A DNA stretch of 64,000 nt from assembly GCF_963259705.1 (NCBI RefSeq), contig NC_081842.1:35243796-35307795 (forward strand). The letters run 5' to 3'. Under the pieces are notes generated by a model. The model made no database searches. It worked only from the letters and a program-made list of their open reading frames with translations, and had not been told where the DNA came from. Position 1 is the first letter of the stretch. Every line of letters begins with the position of its first letter. Origin of the DNA: Myotis daubentonii (Eukaryota; Chordata; Mammalia; Chiroptera; Vespertilionidae). A program made the position numbers and the translations under genes. Positions 44,372-55,904 of the stretch are shown here, one piece after another.

Positions 44372-45098
44372 GAAAACATCAGTAAATGAATAACATGAAA
44401 AGATGAGATCAGTGAAGAGCAGGAAAATTATTTACATTTTTAAAGAGCAAAGGATATGCTGAGTTAATTGGGCTGACGAGGTTCCTGGGGATCATGAGAG
44501 TTCAGGATACATGGTGTTATCCTGACCACAGGCATCTGATACTAAGTGAGCAGTTTTTGATAGTTAAATAAGATTCTTAATTATACAAGATTATCCTGTA
44601 GACTTTATAACCTCTTAAACTGTGGTGCTCAGCAAGAAAGTAAAGAAGACAGAGGCTAAGTATCCCATGGAAAAGTTTATTTATGTTTTACTTTATGGAC
44701 ATCTTTAAAGGATATTCTACCCTGCTCTGGGAGCTTCATTTTTCATTTGCTTCACCCTGTAACAGCTAAAACAACATTATGAAATCCTGGGGAAGTGTGA
44801 TCTTTGGCCTCATAGGGTAGAATAATTTTTTTTAAGTCTGTGCATGCTCTGTGCTAGTTTGAACACTAAGTGCTTTAAATTAGAAACTCTCTGGAAAAGG
44901 AGAACCTGCTTTATTTATCTATCAGTTCAAAAAGTCGAAGGACATGAGCTATGGAATACTGACAATACTTATTCTAATGCAATTGACTGGAAGATGTGGA
45001 AGCTTCAAACTGAAGGTCATTCACTCACTAATAAATAGCTCTTTTGTTGTTGTTGTTTGTGATATGATAAAGTGTTCTGGTATTATCCACTTACTACA
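44372..45098. other. Unique-looking sequence
   Basis: No recognised feature in about 730 bp. Confidence 0.45.
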
Positions 45099-45495
45099 AA
45101 AGTGGGACCTTGGAAGAACAAACTACAGAAATAAATAATTGCCTTTTCTGGACTCCTATGTTTTACATATAGAGCCTTAAAATTATAGTCAGAGATTATT
45201 CTATAGTATTAATATGACAAGGGTATTCTGTTATAATTAAAGAATATCCACTTGAAGCAAAAGAGAAGTAATTATTAGAAGTTATTTTAATGTTTTTGAT
45301 TAGTATAGGAATTTTTTAAATTATTAATTGTAAATCCATACAAAATAGATTTGTTTATAATACCAAAACCAACCAGCCAGAGGATAAATGAGAAAAGGTT
45401 AAAGACACAGTCACACAATGCACACACACAAACACATATACACACATACACAAACACATACACATTGTGATGAAAAGCAAATACAAGCTTCAGGA
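45099..45495. repeat. 397-bp duplicated segment, copy 1
   Basis: From AAAGTGGGACCTTGGAAGAA to TACAAGCTTCAGGA, including a CACA-rich stretch at 45417-45467. The same text recurs at a constant offset of 1,308 bp (46407-46803) with about ten differences by eye and no net indel. Confidence 0.93.
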
Positions 45496-45631
45496 GATAG
45501 GGGGGATATAATCAATTCATGCTCGCCCTATAGATTAACAGGATAATATTAGACACATTTATTTCACAGTAGTTATCTTTTGAAGAGCATAATTTATTCT
45601 GCGGCATATGAATCTAAATATATTTCCATAA

Positions 45632-45998
45632 ATAGGATGGTGTGTCTATCCCCAATCTCCTATGTCAAACCTGATTCCTAATGTAATGGTACTTGGAGGT
45701 GTGGCCTTCGGAAGGCGATCAGGTCATGGGGGCCACACCCTCATGAATAAGGTTAGTACGTGCACTTACAGAGGAGGCCCAGAGAGCTCCCCCTCTCCCT
45801 TCTGCCCTGTGAGAATGCATAGAAAGGATTGCCATATATGAACCAGGAAGCAGGCTCTAAGCAGACATAGAATCTGCTGGAAGCTTTATCTTGGACTTCT
45901 CAGTTGGTCTCAAGTACCATGAGAAATAAACTCATGTTATTGATATGCCACCTAGTCTATGATATTTTGTTAGAGCATCCTAAACCAACTAAGACAAT
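45632..45998 (+). mobile_element. MLT1-like MaLR solo LTR, plus strand
   Basis: GGTGTGTCTATCCCCAATC, AATGTAATGGTACTTGGAGGTGTGGCCTTCGG, GATCAGGTCATGGGGGCC, TTGGACTTCTCAG, GAGAAATAAACTCATG and GTTAGAGCATCC...ACTAAGACAATA follow the MLT1 order end to end. An old retrovirus-like LTR without coding DNA. It lies between the two duplicated segments and is single-copy here. Confidence 0.85.
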
Positions 45999-46406
45999 AA
46001 CTGATTGTTATAGGTCGTTAATATATTTCAGAACAAACTTCTCATGAAAGAATAATTCCTTTTAAAATTTCAGTTCTGGGTCCATTATCACAATGTTGGT
46101 TAAGATGAGAGGTATGTATGTGACCCAACTTGAAAGGCCATTATTTTTTTTACACTTTAGACAAGTGAAGTATGTCCCCCAGTTAATTTTTGCATATAGC
46201 TATTGGCAAAAACAAAACTATCACTCAGGTCTCAAGGTTCCCAATTTGGCATATTTTCCATTTCAATACTCTTCTCCCTAACACCGATTTAACCCCCACT
46301 TTGACTTTTATAATTCCTCTCTACTTGTTCAACAAATACATTCAATAACTTCTTGTTGGAACTCAGTTCCTTTATCTTGCTCCACTACCCTCTGCCAGGG
46401 ACTTCC
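45999..46406. other. Unique-looking sequence
   Basis: No recognised feature. Confidence 0.4.
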
Positions 46407-46803
46407 AAAGTGGGACCTTGGAAGAACAAACTACAGAAATAAATAATTGCCTTTTATGGACTCCTGTTATTTACATATAGAGCCTTAAAATTATAGTCAG
46501 AGATTATTCTATAGTATTAATATGACAAGGGTATTCTGCTATAATTAAAGAATATCCACTTGAAGCAAAAGAGAAGTAATTATTAGAAGTTATTTTAATG
46601 TTTTTGATTAGTATAGGAATTTTTTAAATTATTAATTGTAAATCCATACAAAATAGATTTGTTTATAATACCAAAACCAACCAGCCAGAGGATAAATGAG
46701 AAAAGGTTAAAGACACAGACACACAATGCACACACACAAACACAAATACACACATATACAAACACATACACATTGTGATGAAAAACAAATACAAGCTTCA
46801 GGA
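46407..46803. repeat. 397-bp duplicated segment, copy 2
   Basis: Direct-orientation partner of 45099-45495. Junctions are abrupt (CTTCC|AAAGTGGG on the left, TTCAGGA|TGGAG on the right) with no SINE or LINE tail, so it is not a retrotransposed copy. Confidence 0.93.
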
Positions 46804-47109
46804 TGGAGAAGCCGTGAGAAGTTGCGGGTATTCATCTGTGGAAGAACAATGAGAATATATGGAGATGTTTAGATGAAGTGGCCACTGTTGTTTCTCATGA
46901 ATACCCATGAGGCCTGTATACTGGGAATTGTTCCTTTCTATAATAAATCAGTGTTCTCACAAATTGAATGTGATTAACCACAGTTTGCTTGTCCCTTCTT
47001 TCAAGGAGTATACTAGTATTAGTCACAATGCTTTTGCTTATCAGAAACAAAACATGTGATTTGGACTGGAATAATATTAAAGTGAATTTATTTGTAAGCA
47101 AATTCTGTG
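46804..47109. other. Unique-looking sequence
   Basis: No recognised feature. Confidence 0.4.
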
Positions 47110-47975
47110 GTAGGTGGAATTCTATGAAGTTATCCCAAGATTCACAGTTCCTGGGATACTAGTACACTCTCTCAGTAATTTAGTTAAACATGAATATAGG
47201 TACTTCTGTGAAGGGATTTTTGCAAATATAACTAAAGGTCTCAACCAAGGTCTAAAATAATGACGTTTTAATTGAGAGATTATCTGGGTGGTTCTGAACT
47301 AATCATATGAACCTTTTAAAATTAGAGAATGCTTTCCTGGCTGGATGAGGAAATTGGAGATTTGAGGCACAAAACAGATTTGAGCACCATTGCCTGCTTG
47401 AAGATGAAAGAGGCCATTTGGCACAAAATTCAGGCTGCCTTCTACAGCGGTTCTCAACCTGTGGGTCTCGACCCCTTTGACTGTCGAACAACCCTTTCAC
47501 AGGGGTCGCCTAAGACCATCCTGCATATCAGATATTTACATTACGATTCATGACAATAGCAACATTACAGTTATGAAGTAGCAATGAAAATAATTTTATG
47601 GTTGGGTGACAACATGAGGAACTGTATTTAAAGGGCCAGAAGGTTGAGAACCACTGCTAGAAGCTGATAGAAATTCCTCCTTAACAGTCAGCAAAGAAAC
47701 AGGGACCTTCGTCCTACAATCTCAATGAGCTGAATCCTACTGACAACAAGAATGAACTTATTGTTGATGAAATGGATTCCCTGGTCAAGTTTCTGGGGAA
47801 TAACTCAGTCTGGCCAGACACCAGAAAATTGTTTTTAGCCTTGCTATATCCTGAGCATGATGTCTATGCTGAATGTCTGAAATACAATGCAGTGGGCTAA
47901 TAAATGGGTGTTGTTTTAAGCTGCTGTTTGTGACAATTTGTTATTCAGCAATAAAAACTAGTGCAGCTACATCAC
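47110..47975 (+). mobile_element. Old LTR of MaLR-like type, split by an hAT element
   Basis: GGGATTTTTGCAAATATAACTAAAGGTCTC, GAGAGATTATCTGGGTGGTTCTGAACTAATCATATGAACC and, at the 3' side, TGGGTGTTGTTTTAAGCTGCTG, TTTGTGACAATTTGTTATTCAGCAATAAAAACTAGTGCAG match the layout of a common mammalian LTR (..gattatccgggtgggcc..gttgttttaagccact..gttacagcag..). Subfamily not certain. Interrupted at 47445-47656. Confidence 0.6.
47445..47656. mobile_element. 212-bp non-autonomous hAT element
   Basis: Inverted ends CAGCGGTTCTCAACCT and the complement CAGTGGTTCTCAACCT, with GTGGGTCTCGACCCC and TTTCACAGGGGTCGCC after the left end. This is the widespread hAT (Charlie/nhAT-type) consensus. There is no ORF. The 8-bp flanks are not obviously identical, so the target duplication is decayed or mis-set. 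Confidence 0.9.
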
Positions 47976-49854
47976 TGAAATTTCCAGTGGTAGAGTAGTG
48001 AGGTCTTCAGATATGGTTTATAAGAGCTCTGGTTCCATTCCCCTGAAATTCTCATGGCTTTGTCCCATGTTTTCCTCTTAGGGAAAAACTGACTGCAGCA
48101 GCTTGAGTTTCAAATCCATATACTGCCACCTTCCAGAAACAAAGAGATAACCTCTTCACACACTTCAGCATATAGCATTCCCCAATCCACCTTGAGGATT
48201 CAGTTTTCTTTCAATCAGTGGGAATCTGGAATTGGGTTGATGAGGCAACACTGGAAGCCACATTTCAAAAAGGCCACTTGATTGAGATTATGTCAAATTT
48301 TATACAAAATTTCTCATCCCTCTATCCCCTCCGCGCAGATAAAAGTAGTTCTAATGAGTGGTTTTTTCCACTAACTCCATGACACCAGTAAAACTATGCT
48401 TCCCATTTATACCTTCTTATATATTATGGCTAATTAAGTAAAATACCCAGTTTTTCTCTTACAGGTAGGAACAAGTATATTTCTAATATCTGGTTTTTGT
48501 CTCTTCCAACTTGTTTACCCAGTAATTGTAAACTTCCAAATATACTTATTTCTGTTTAAAATCAAACTGCAGCCCCTTTTCTTTCCCTCACCAGATCATG
48601 GTTTATCATAAAATAATATAACTGAGGAACAACAGATGGAAGAGATGCATAGGGCAAGTTTTGGGGAAAAGGCAGGGAACTTCCGTGTCCTCTTCAGGTG
48701 CCACTCTCCCCCAAATCTCCATGTGGTCCATTCTGATTTCAATGACAAAAACTCATTTTTTTTTCCAAATTATAGACCATTTAGCTTACAAGCTATTCTA
48801 CTTAGATTCTACAAATATTTGTTTCTAGCTTGGTAAATCAGAAATCTGGGCTTCTTAGGTCAAAATTTTGCACAAGGATGTTGTATCAGTCTATTTTATC
48901 ACATTGTGTAGAACGTTTCAAGATAGACATGAAAATATTTTACAGATCTGATTGACTTTTTTTCTTACCTTTATCCCCAGGCATAAATTATTAGCTAGGT
49001 AGTAAGAGTTATTGATTCTCAGATAACCTTTAAACCACTTTGAAAAACTGGATTGATCAGAATGGTCTCTTGATGAAGTGCTTAATAATTTCTAATGGGA
49101 TAAACAAGTTCATCTTCTCCTTAACATCATAATAATATTATGCTAAAACTTTCAAATGAACTCTAATCATATGTTCACTCTTACCCCAACTCATTTGTAA
49201 TCCATATAAAAGCTATGCATTTACCTTCCTACTGGTGACAACTTTTTAAGGTCAAAAGCTGGAAATGGCTATTATTAGTCAAATGATTCTACTATCTGTT
49301 TACTGTCCAGAAAGAATGATTAAAAGATAAATGCATCTCAAATCCAAGTCAATTTCAGAAGCTGTTCTTCAATGTTTCACAGAATTAAACCCACAAAGGT
49401 TCTGCAGCAAGCCATTTATTCTAGACACTTAGACATGCATTTTGCAATATGTTTATCTTAAGGGCTTCATCAGAAGTTATGTTGCATAAAGTGAGAAATT
49501 TCCCTGGGTGCAATGTTGAGATTATTTTATATATTTGCTAATTGTATGGTCTTTAAATGTTTTCAACCAGATTATAGTTATCATTATAATTGTTGGGAAA
49601 AGCCCAGAATTCTTTAAGAAAATACTGGTGATATTCTCACATATTTTATTAACTCATCCTTGTGTTGGGAAACTTGATGTGTAAGTATGAGGATGCAGTC
49701 TCAAATGTCATGAAGGAATAGTTTCCTACTGTCAGTCTGGCTGACAGTAAAACATATTAGATCTGTCTATTATTTATATATAAGGATCATCAAAAGCCTA
49801 CTTTGAAGAAATACTGTGTATAATTTAGGATTAAGCTAGATGGTTACAGAAAAC
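47976..49854. other. Unique-looking sequence
   Basis: 1.9 kb. No repeat family recognised. A 66-codon plus frame (48636-48836) has no domain. Confidence 0.45.
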
Positions 49855-52745
49855 ATTCTTTTTTTATTTATTTCTCTTTTTTTATTATTGCTTAAAGTAT
49901 TACAAAGAGTATTACATATGTCTCCTTTTTTTCCCCCGCCCTTGACAATCCCCTGGCCTCCTCTACCCCCCAGTGTCTTATGTCCATAAGTTATGCTTAT
50001 ATGCATGCATACAAGTCCTTCGGTTGATCTCTTACCCACCCCCCTCCTGCCCTCCTACCCTCCCGGCCTTGCTGCTGTAGTTTGACAGTCTGTTCAAGGA
50101 AGCTCTGCCTCTGTATCTATTTTTGTTCATAAGTTTATAATGGTCTTTATTATCCAGAAATGAGTGAGATCATGTGATATTTTTCCTTCATTGACTGGCT
50201 TATTTCACTTAGCATAATGCTCTCCAGTTCCATCCATGCTATTGCAAATGGTAAGAGTTCCTTCATTTTTACAGCAGCATAGTATTCCATCATGTAGATG
50301 TACCACAGTTTTCTAATCCATTCATCTACAGATGGGTACTTAGGCTGTTTCCAGATCTTAGCTATGGTGAATTGTGCTGCTATGAACATAGGGGTGCATA
50401 TATCCTTACTGACTGGTGTTTCTGGTTACTTGAGATATATTCCTAGAAGTGGGATCACAGGGTCAAATGGGAGTTCCATTTTTAGTTTTTTGAGGAAACT
50501 CCATACTGTCTTCCATAGTGGCTGCACCAGTCTGCATTCCCACCAGCAGTGCACCAGTGTTCCTTTTTCTCCACATCCTCTCCGGCACTTGTTGTTTGTT
50601 GAATTGTTGATGATAGCCATTCTGACAGGTGTGAGATGGTACCTCATTGTTGTTTTGATTTGCATCTCTCAGAAGATTAGTGACTTTGAGCATGTTTTCA
50701 TATGTCTTTTGGCTTTTTGAATGTCCTCTTTTAAAAGGTGTCTGTTTAGGTCCTTTGCCCATTTTTTGATTGGATTGTTTATCTTCCTTTTGTTGAGTTG
50801 TATGAGTTCCCTATAAATGTTGGAGGTTAAACCCTTATCAATGATAGCATTGGCAAATATGTTCTCCCATGTAGTGGGCTTTCTTGTTGTTTTGTTGATG
50901 GTTTCTTTTGCTGTGCAGAAACTCTTTATTTTGATGTAGTCCCATTTGTTTATTTTCTCTTTAGTTTCCAATGACCTAGGATCTGTATCGGTGAAGAAAT
51001 TGCTTCAGTATATGTCTGAGATTTTGTCCCCTTTGGATTCTTCTAGTATTTTTATGGTTTCCCGTCATATATTTAAGTCCTTTATCCATTTTGAATTTAT
51101 TTTTGTGTATGGTGTAAGTTGGTGGTCTAGTTTCATTTTCTTGCATGTATCTGTCCATTTACTGAAGAGAATATCTTGACTCCATTGTATATTCTTGCTT
51201 CCTTTGTCAAATATTAATTGAGCGTATTGGTTGGGGCTGATTTCTGGGCTCTCTATTCTATTCCACTGATCTATATGTCTGTTCTTGTGCCAGTACCAGG
51301 CAGTTTTGAGAACAGTGGCTTTGTAATACAGCTTGATATCTGGTATTGAGATCCCACCTACTTTGTTCTTTCTCAGGGTCGCTGCAGCTATTTGGGGTCT
51401 TTTTTTATTCCAGATGAATTTTTGGAGAGTTCGTTCTAGGTCTGTGAAATATGCCATTGGTATTTTAATGGGAAGTGCGTTGAATTTATAGATTGCTTTG
51501 GGCAGTATGGACATTTTAATGATGTTGATTCTACCAATCGAAGAACATGGTATGTTCTTCCATCTCTTTATGTCTTCCTCTATCTCTATTTTCAACGTCC
51601 TGTAGTTTTCTGAGTAGAGGTCTTTTACCTCTTTAGTTAAGTTTATTCCTAGGTAGCTTAAATTTTTTTGGTGCGATGGTAAATGGGATTGCTTTTTTAG
51701 TCTCTCTTTCTACAAATTCACTATTGGTGTATAGAAATGCCATAGATCTTGGCGTTAATTTTGTATCCTGCTACATTGCCGAATTCTTTTATTAAGTCTA
51801 ATAGTTTTTTGATGGAGTCTTTAGGGTTTTTTAAGTATAATATCATCTGCAAATAAGGACAGTTTTACTTCTTCTTTTCCAATTTGGATGCCTTTTATTT
51901 CTTCTTCTTGTCTAATTGCAATGGCTAATACTTCCAGTACTATGTCAAATAGGAGTGGTGAGAGTGGGCATCCCTGTCTTGTTCCTGTTCTTAGGGGAAA
52001 TGGTGTTAGTTTTTGTCCATTGAGTATGATGTTGGCTGTGGGTTTGTCATATATGGCTTTTATTATGTTGAGGTATGATCCTTCTACTCCCACCTTGCTG
52101 AGAGTTTTTATCAAAAATGGGTGTTGGATTTTGTCAAACGCTTTTTCTGCATCAATTGATATGACTATGTGGTTTTTTTCTTTCAATTTGTTTATGTGAT
52201 GTATCACGTTTATTGATTTGCGGATATTGTACCATCCTTGCATCCCTGAGATAAATCCTACTTGGTCGTGGTGTATGATCTTTCTGATGTACTGCTGGAT
52301 CCGATTTGCTAAGATTTTGTTGAGGATTTTGGCATCTATGTTCATGAGGGATATTGGCCTGTAATTCTCTTTCATTGTGTTGTCTTTACCTGGTTTTGGT
52401 ATTAGGGTGATGCTGGCTTCATAGAATGAGCTTGGAAGTGTTCCTTCCTCTTGGATTTTTTGTAGTAGTCTGAGGAGTATAGGTTTTAGTTCTTCCTTGA
52501 ATGTTTGGTAAAACTCGCCTGTGAAGCCGTCTGGTCCTGGGCTTTTGTTTGATGGAAGCTTTTTGATGACTGCTTCAATTTCTTCCATAGTTATTGGCCT
52601 ATTGAGATTTTTAGATTCTTCCTGATTAAGTTTTGGAATGTTGTATTTTTCTAAGAATATGTCCATTTCCTCCAGGTTGTCTTCTTGCTTTGTATTGTTT
52701 TGGCTCCCCAATTCTTTTCTTATGTCTGTGTTACAAGGCATTGTA
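49855..52745 (-). mobile_element. Long 5'-truncated L1, minus strand
   Basis: 2.9 kb. The antisense 3'UTR is at 49855-50130 (TTATATGCATGCATACAAGTCC, CCCCTCCTGCCC), then ORF2 from its C-terminus (about 50150) to the reverse transcriptase palm (52740). Order and spacing are normal for bat L1. The 5' end breaks near codons upstream of [13 protein letters not shown], so the endonuclease, ORF1 and promoter are missing. It is the best preserved L1 in the window. Confidence 0.95.
50150..52741 (-). pseudogene. L1 ORF2 (reverse transcriptase to C-terminal domain), broken
   Basis: ORF2 reverse-transcribes L1 RNA at the nicked target. The segment 52741-51821 is open for 306 codons and covers RT blocks 1-5: [21 protein letters not shown]-like, [61 protein letters not shown] and the catalytic LFADDIIL. 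A stop follows at once (KKP). Further frames hold [20 protein letters not shown] and [19 protein letters not shown] (51595-51065), the Cys-rich end [24 protein letters not shown] (50665-50426) and SLISG at 50150. At least four frame breaks. The YADD-type box is FADD, as usual for mammalian L1. Confidence 0.95.
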
Positions 52746-54777
52746 AAGGAGACTAATAAAACATGTTATTGACCTTTCTTACCATTTGGGGTTTGTGGGG
52801 AGGGTGGAGTATTATGGGTAAGGCTTACCACATTGCAGCGTCCACTCTATGAAGACCTATTGAAGGTCTCCTACGTTTCAGTTCCACGGAGATCTGAAAC
52901 ATTCCTAAGCAACTGGTTTGATATATTTTTGAGGTGAATATAAATGGCATAACTCATGTTTATTTTTTCCATTGATTGCTAAAATGCTCAAATTCAGACA
53001 TTTAGTTCTCCACTCACTGACATGTATCTAACTCCAAATATTTTGTTCACCAGTTTAAGTCCTAGCATTTGACTTTTCCTACCTTTATTCTCCATTTGAC
53101 CTTATTTCCTCATTCACATTTTTTCTCATCATCTAGAATATTCTTAATCTATAAATATCCTCCTATTTGGAAAGATCATTGTCTCTGATGGAAGGTATAG
53201 CTCTAGGAGGACAACAGAGACAAGTGAGCATGAAAGAGATCTCTATTTAGCCACCCAGATCAGCTAGCTAACCCTGGTGGTGAATAACTGAGCAGATCTC
53301 TAACATAGAGTACTATCATCTATTATTTATTGTATTTGTCTCCCCCCCCCCCAAAGGGGGATAACTTCACACCTTTTAAGAACTGAGACCTTTACACAGA
53401 GTTCCCAATATGATGGTACAGTGAGAGACAGATGTTCTAAATGAATACAGTCTATATCAGTAAAAGTGAACTCCACATTTGTGTTATAATTTCTAGATAA
53501 ATATAATATAAACTTTAGTAATTAAACCACCATATAAATGCATTTACTCTTCATTGCATCAAAGTAATGCAGACTATGTTAATGTTGTGATTCTATTTGG
53601 AGATAAAGAAAACTATGTCAGGGCAATATTAATCTAACAAGAAAAATAGATGCTTCTCCCAGGACCAAATAATCAGAATCTCTATGATTTACTATGTACC
53701 AGTAGTATATTTTTATAGTATATTTAAATCTCCAAGGATGATTCTGATGTGCAGGTATGTTTGAGAATAACTGTGTTCATAATGTAAATGTTATTAAAAA
53801 TCTAGCTCTAGAGAACAACTCCATCTCTGAATTGTTGAAGAAAACAAAAGAAATTCTGGTAGAAGGTATATATATGGATACAGATATCAATATTTGAGAC
53901 AATTTACTATTCCCTAAGACACAAATAAAATGAGTGTGAGATTTTGGATTTGTTTTTTCAAAGACCTTATTTTGTATAGAAACAGAGAAGACCGTAGTAC
54001 ATTTGGTTTTGCAACATAGGTGTTGAAAATTACTTTTCTTCCCTAGTGGTCTGAAAATCTAGGCTGTTTAAAATAGAGACCATCCTTAGAAGTGATGTTT
54101 TACTTCCTGAATAGTAATATGAGTTTAATGGTAAAAAGGGAGGAAAGAGCGCAAGACTTAAAGCAGCATCTTCCCCCATGTTGCTGGTGACTCCCATTTT
54201 TTTTAATTGTTCCAATTCCCAGAGAGACTCATTATAAAGCTGAGATTGAAGGAAGTAATTAATTCTGGGAGGTTGATATTGGGTTGGATGCACCAGAGAC
54301 TCTCAGTTTGTCTGCTGAAGTGTGAAAATAATGCTGTGGACTGCAGACAGAAGGAGGCAAAAGTGACATGCCAGTCCTTTTGTACACATCTACCAATATA
54401 CAGGTCTTAAGATACCTTCCATTTGGAAGAAAAGATCTTAATTAGAAGAAAGCTGGGAAAAGTTCAACCATTTAATTTTTCTGATTAGTCGGCCAAATAT
54501 ATCATTTTCAGAGACCTATGATTAAAGTTGCCTTAGGTTATTTTTTCCACAATTCTAAGATATATTCTCAGTGTAGTAATTACTTAAGGATCTATATTTC
54601 ATGTATTATTAGTAACTGCCTCTTCCAACTAGTTCAAATTCTTATACTTCCTCATGGATTATTACAGATGTAATAAATGGTGCTTTAAAACATTTCTTAA
54701 GAAATTTGGAAATATCAGAGCACTTTTTCTTCAGGGTCCATTGATATGCATGCAATTCAGTTTAAAATATATATATA
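52746..54777. other. Unique-looking sequence
   Basis: 2 kb, AT-rich, with a C-run at 53342-53352. Nothing recognised. The 87-codon minus frame at 54030-54293 has no domain. Confidence 0.45.
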
Positions 54778-55509
54778 CTAGGGGCCCGGTGCACGAAATT
54801 CATGCACTGGGTGTGTGTGGGGGGGGGGAGTGTCCCTTAGCCCAGCCTGCCCCCTCTCACATACTGGGAGCCCTCAGGCATTGACCCCCATCACCCTCCA
54901 ATAGCAGGATCGGCCCCTTGCCCAGGCCTGACGCCTCTGGCCTAGGCGTCCGGCCGGGGAACGGGGACCTGCAGTGGCAGCGGGGGGTGCCGCGATCGCG
55001 CAGGCTCCGCACCTGCCCCTGCAGGACGCCTCTGGCTGAGGCGTCCGGCCCGGGCAGCGGGGACCCGCAGCTGCAGCGGCCCCACGATTGTGGGCTTCGC
55101 TTTAGGCCCAGGCGAGGGACCCCTAGCTCCTGGGACTGCCAGCTTCGACCGTGCCCAGCTCCCATCACTGGCTCCACCCCTACTTCCTGCTATCACTGGC
55201 CAGGGCGGAAAAGGCACCTGATTCTGCGATCATGGCTGGGGGGCAGGGCAAAGGCGGCCCCAGGGCCACCTTTGCCCTGCCCCCCAGCTCTTAGCTCCCC
55301 TCTGGGTTTCCGATCACTGTCAGTGGCAGGGGGCTTCTTCCTGCTTTCCCTTTCACCTCCCTGCATTGTGCGTACATATGCAAATTAACCGCCATCTTGT
55401 TGGCAGTTAACTGCCAATCTTAGTTGGCAGTTAATTTGTATATAGCCCTGATTAGCCAATGAAAAGGGTAGCTCGTACGCCAATTACCATTTTTCTCTTT
55501 TATTAGTGT

Positions 55510-55512
<3 letters not shown>
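54778..55512 (-). mobile_element. 0.7-kb non-autonomous Helitron, minus strand (pair member A)
   Basis: A|CTAGGGGCCCGGTGCACG with the hairpin GTGCACGAAATTCATGCAC and a GC-rich interior with paired GACGCCTCTGG...GGCGTCCGGCC units (54930-55050). It ends ACCATTTTTCTCTTTTATTAGTGTTGA|T followed by a (TA) run. It contains a 26-bp-arm palindrome at 55235-55288 and TTGGCAGTTAACTGCCAA at 55400-55417. Long GC-driven frames (54857-55388) are not genes. Little diverged from the copy at 61306-62006. Confidence 0.95.

Positions 55513-55553
<41 letters not shown>
55513..55553. repeat. (TA)n microsatellite at a Helitron 5' end
   Basis: About 20 TA units starting at the base after the Helitron terminus. Confidence 0.95.
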
Positions 55554-55556
<3 letters not shown>

Positions 55557-55601
55557 CAAAAACACTTTGTTTTTATATACTATTTTTTCAGTTTTTTAAT
55601 T

Positions 55602-55812
55602 CAAGAAAAATGATTTTAAATATAATAATGTTACATGCAATAAATATTAACATTTTAAGAAAAACTATCTTAAATATAATAATGTCACATATTGCACATA
55701 TTGGTGCAATAAACACCAATTATTCAAGAAAAATGATCTTACATATAATATTACATGCAATAAACATTAATATTTCAAGAATAAAAGGCTTTTAAGTATA
55801 ATGCTATTACCA
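55602..55812. repeat. AT-rich tandem repeat, unit about 55-70 bp
   Basis: Three to four imperfect units of CAAGAAAAATGATCTTAAAT-ATAATAATGTTACATGCAATAAACATTAATATTT, starting near 55602, 55656, 55725 and 55778. The second unit has an insertion (ATTGCACATATTGGTG). Gives the 61-codon frame 55610-55795. Confidence 0.8.
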
Positions 55813-55904
55813 AAACTGTACTAACATAGTATGATATCACAAAAGTCGTAGGAAATTTCAAAATCTGAAAATAACAGGATTACTTCTATTTTATTCTAGA
55901 ATAT

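Noticed and set aside
47445..47656. 8-bp target duplication around the short hAT
   Set aside because: The flanks GCCTTCTA and CTAGAAGC are not identical in direct orientation, so I do not claim one.
54857..55388. Overlapping GC-rich open frames of up to 156 codons on both strands
   Set aside because: They lie entirely inside Helitron A, recur in Helitron B, overlap on both strands and have no domain; they come from high GC content.
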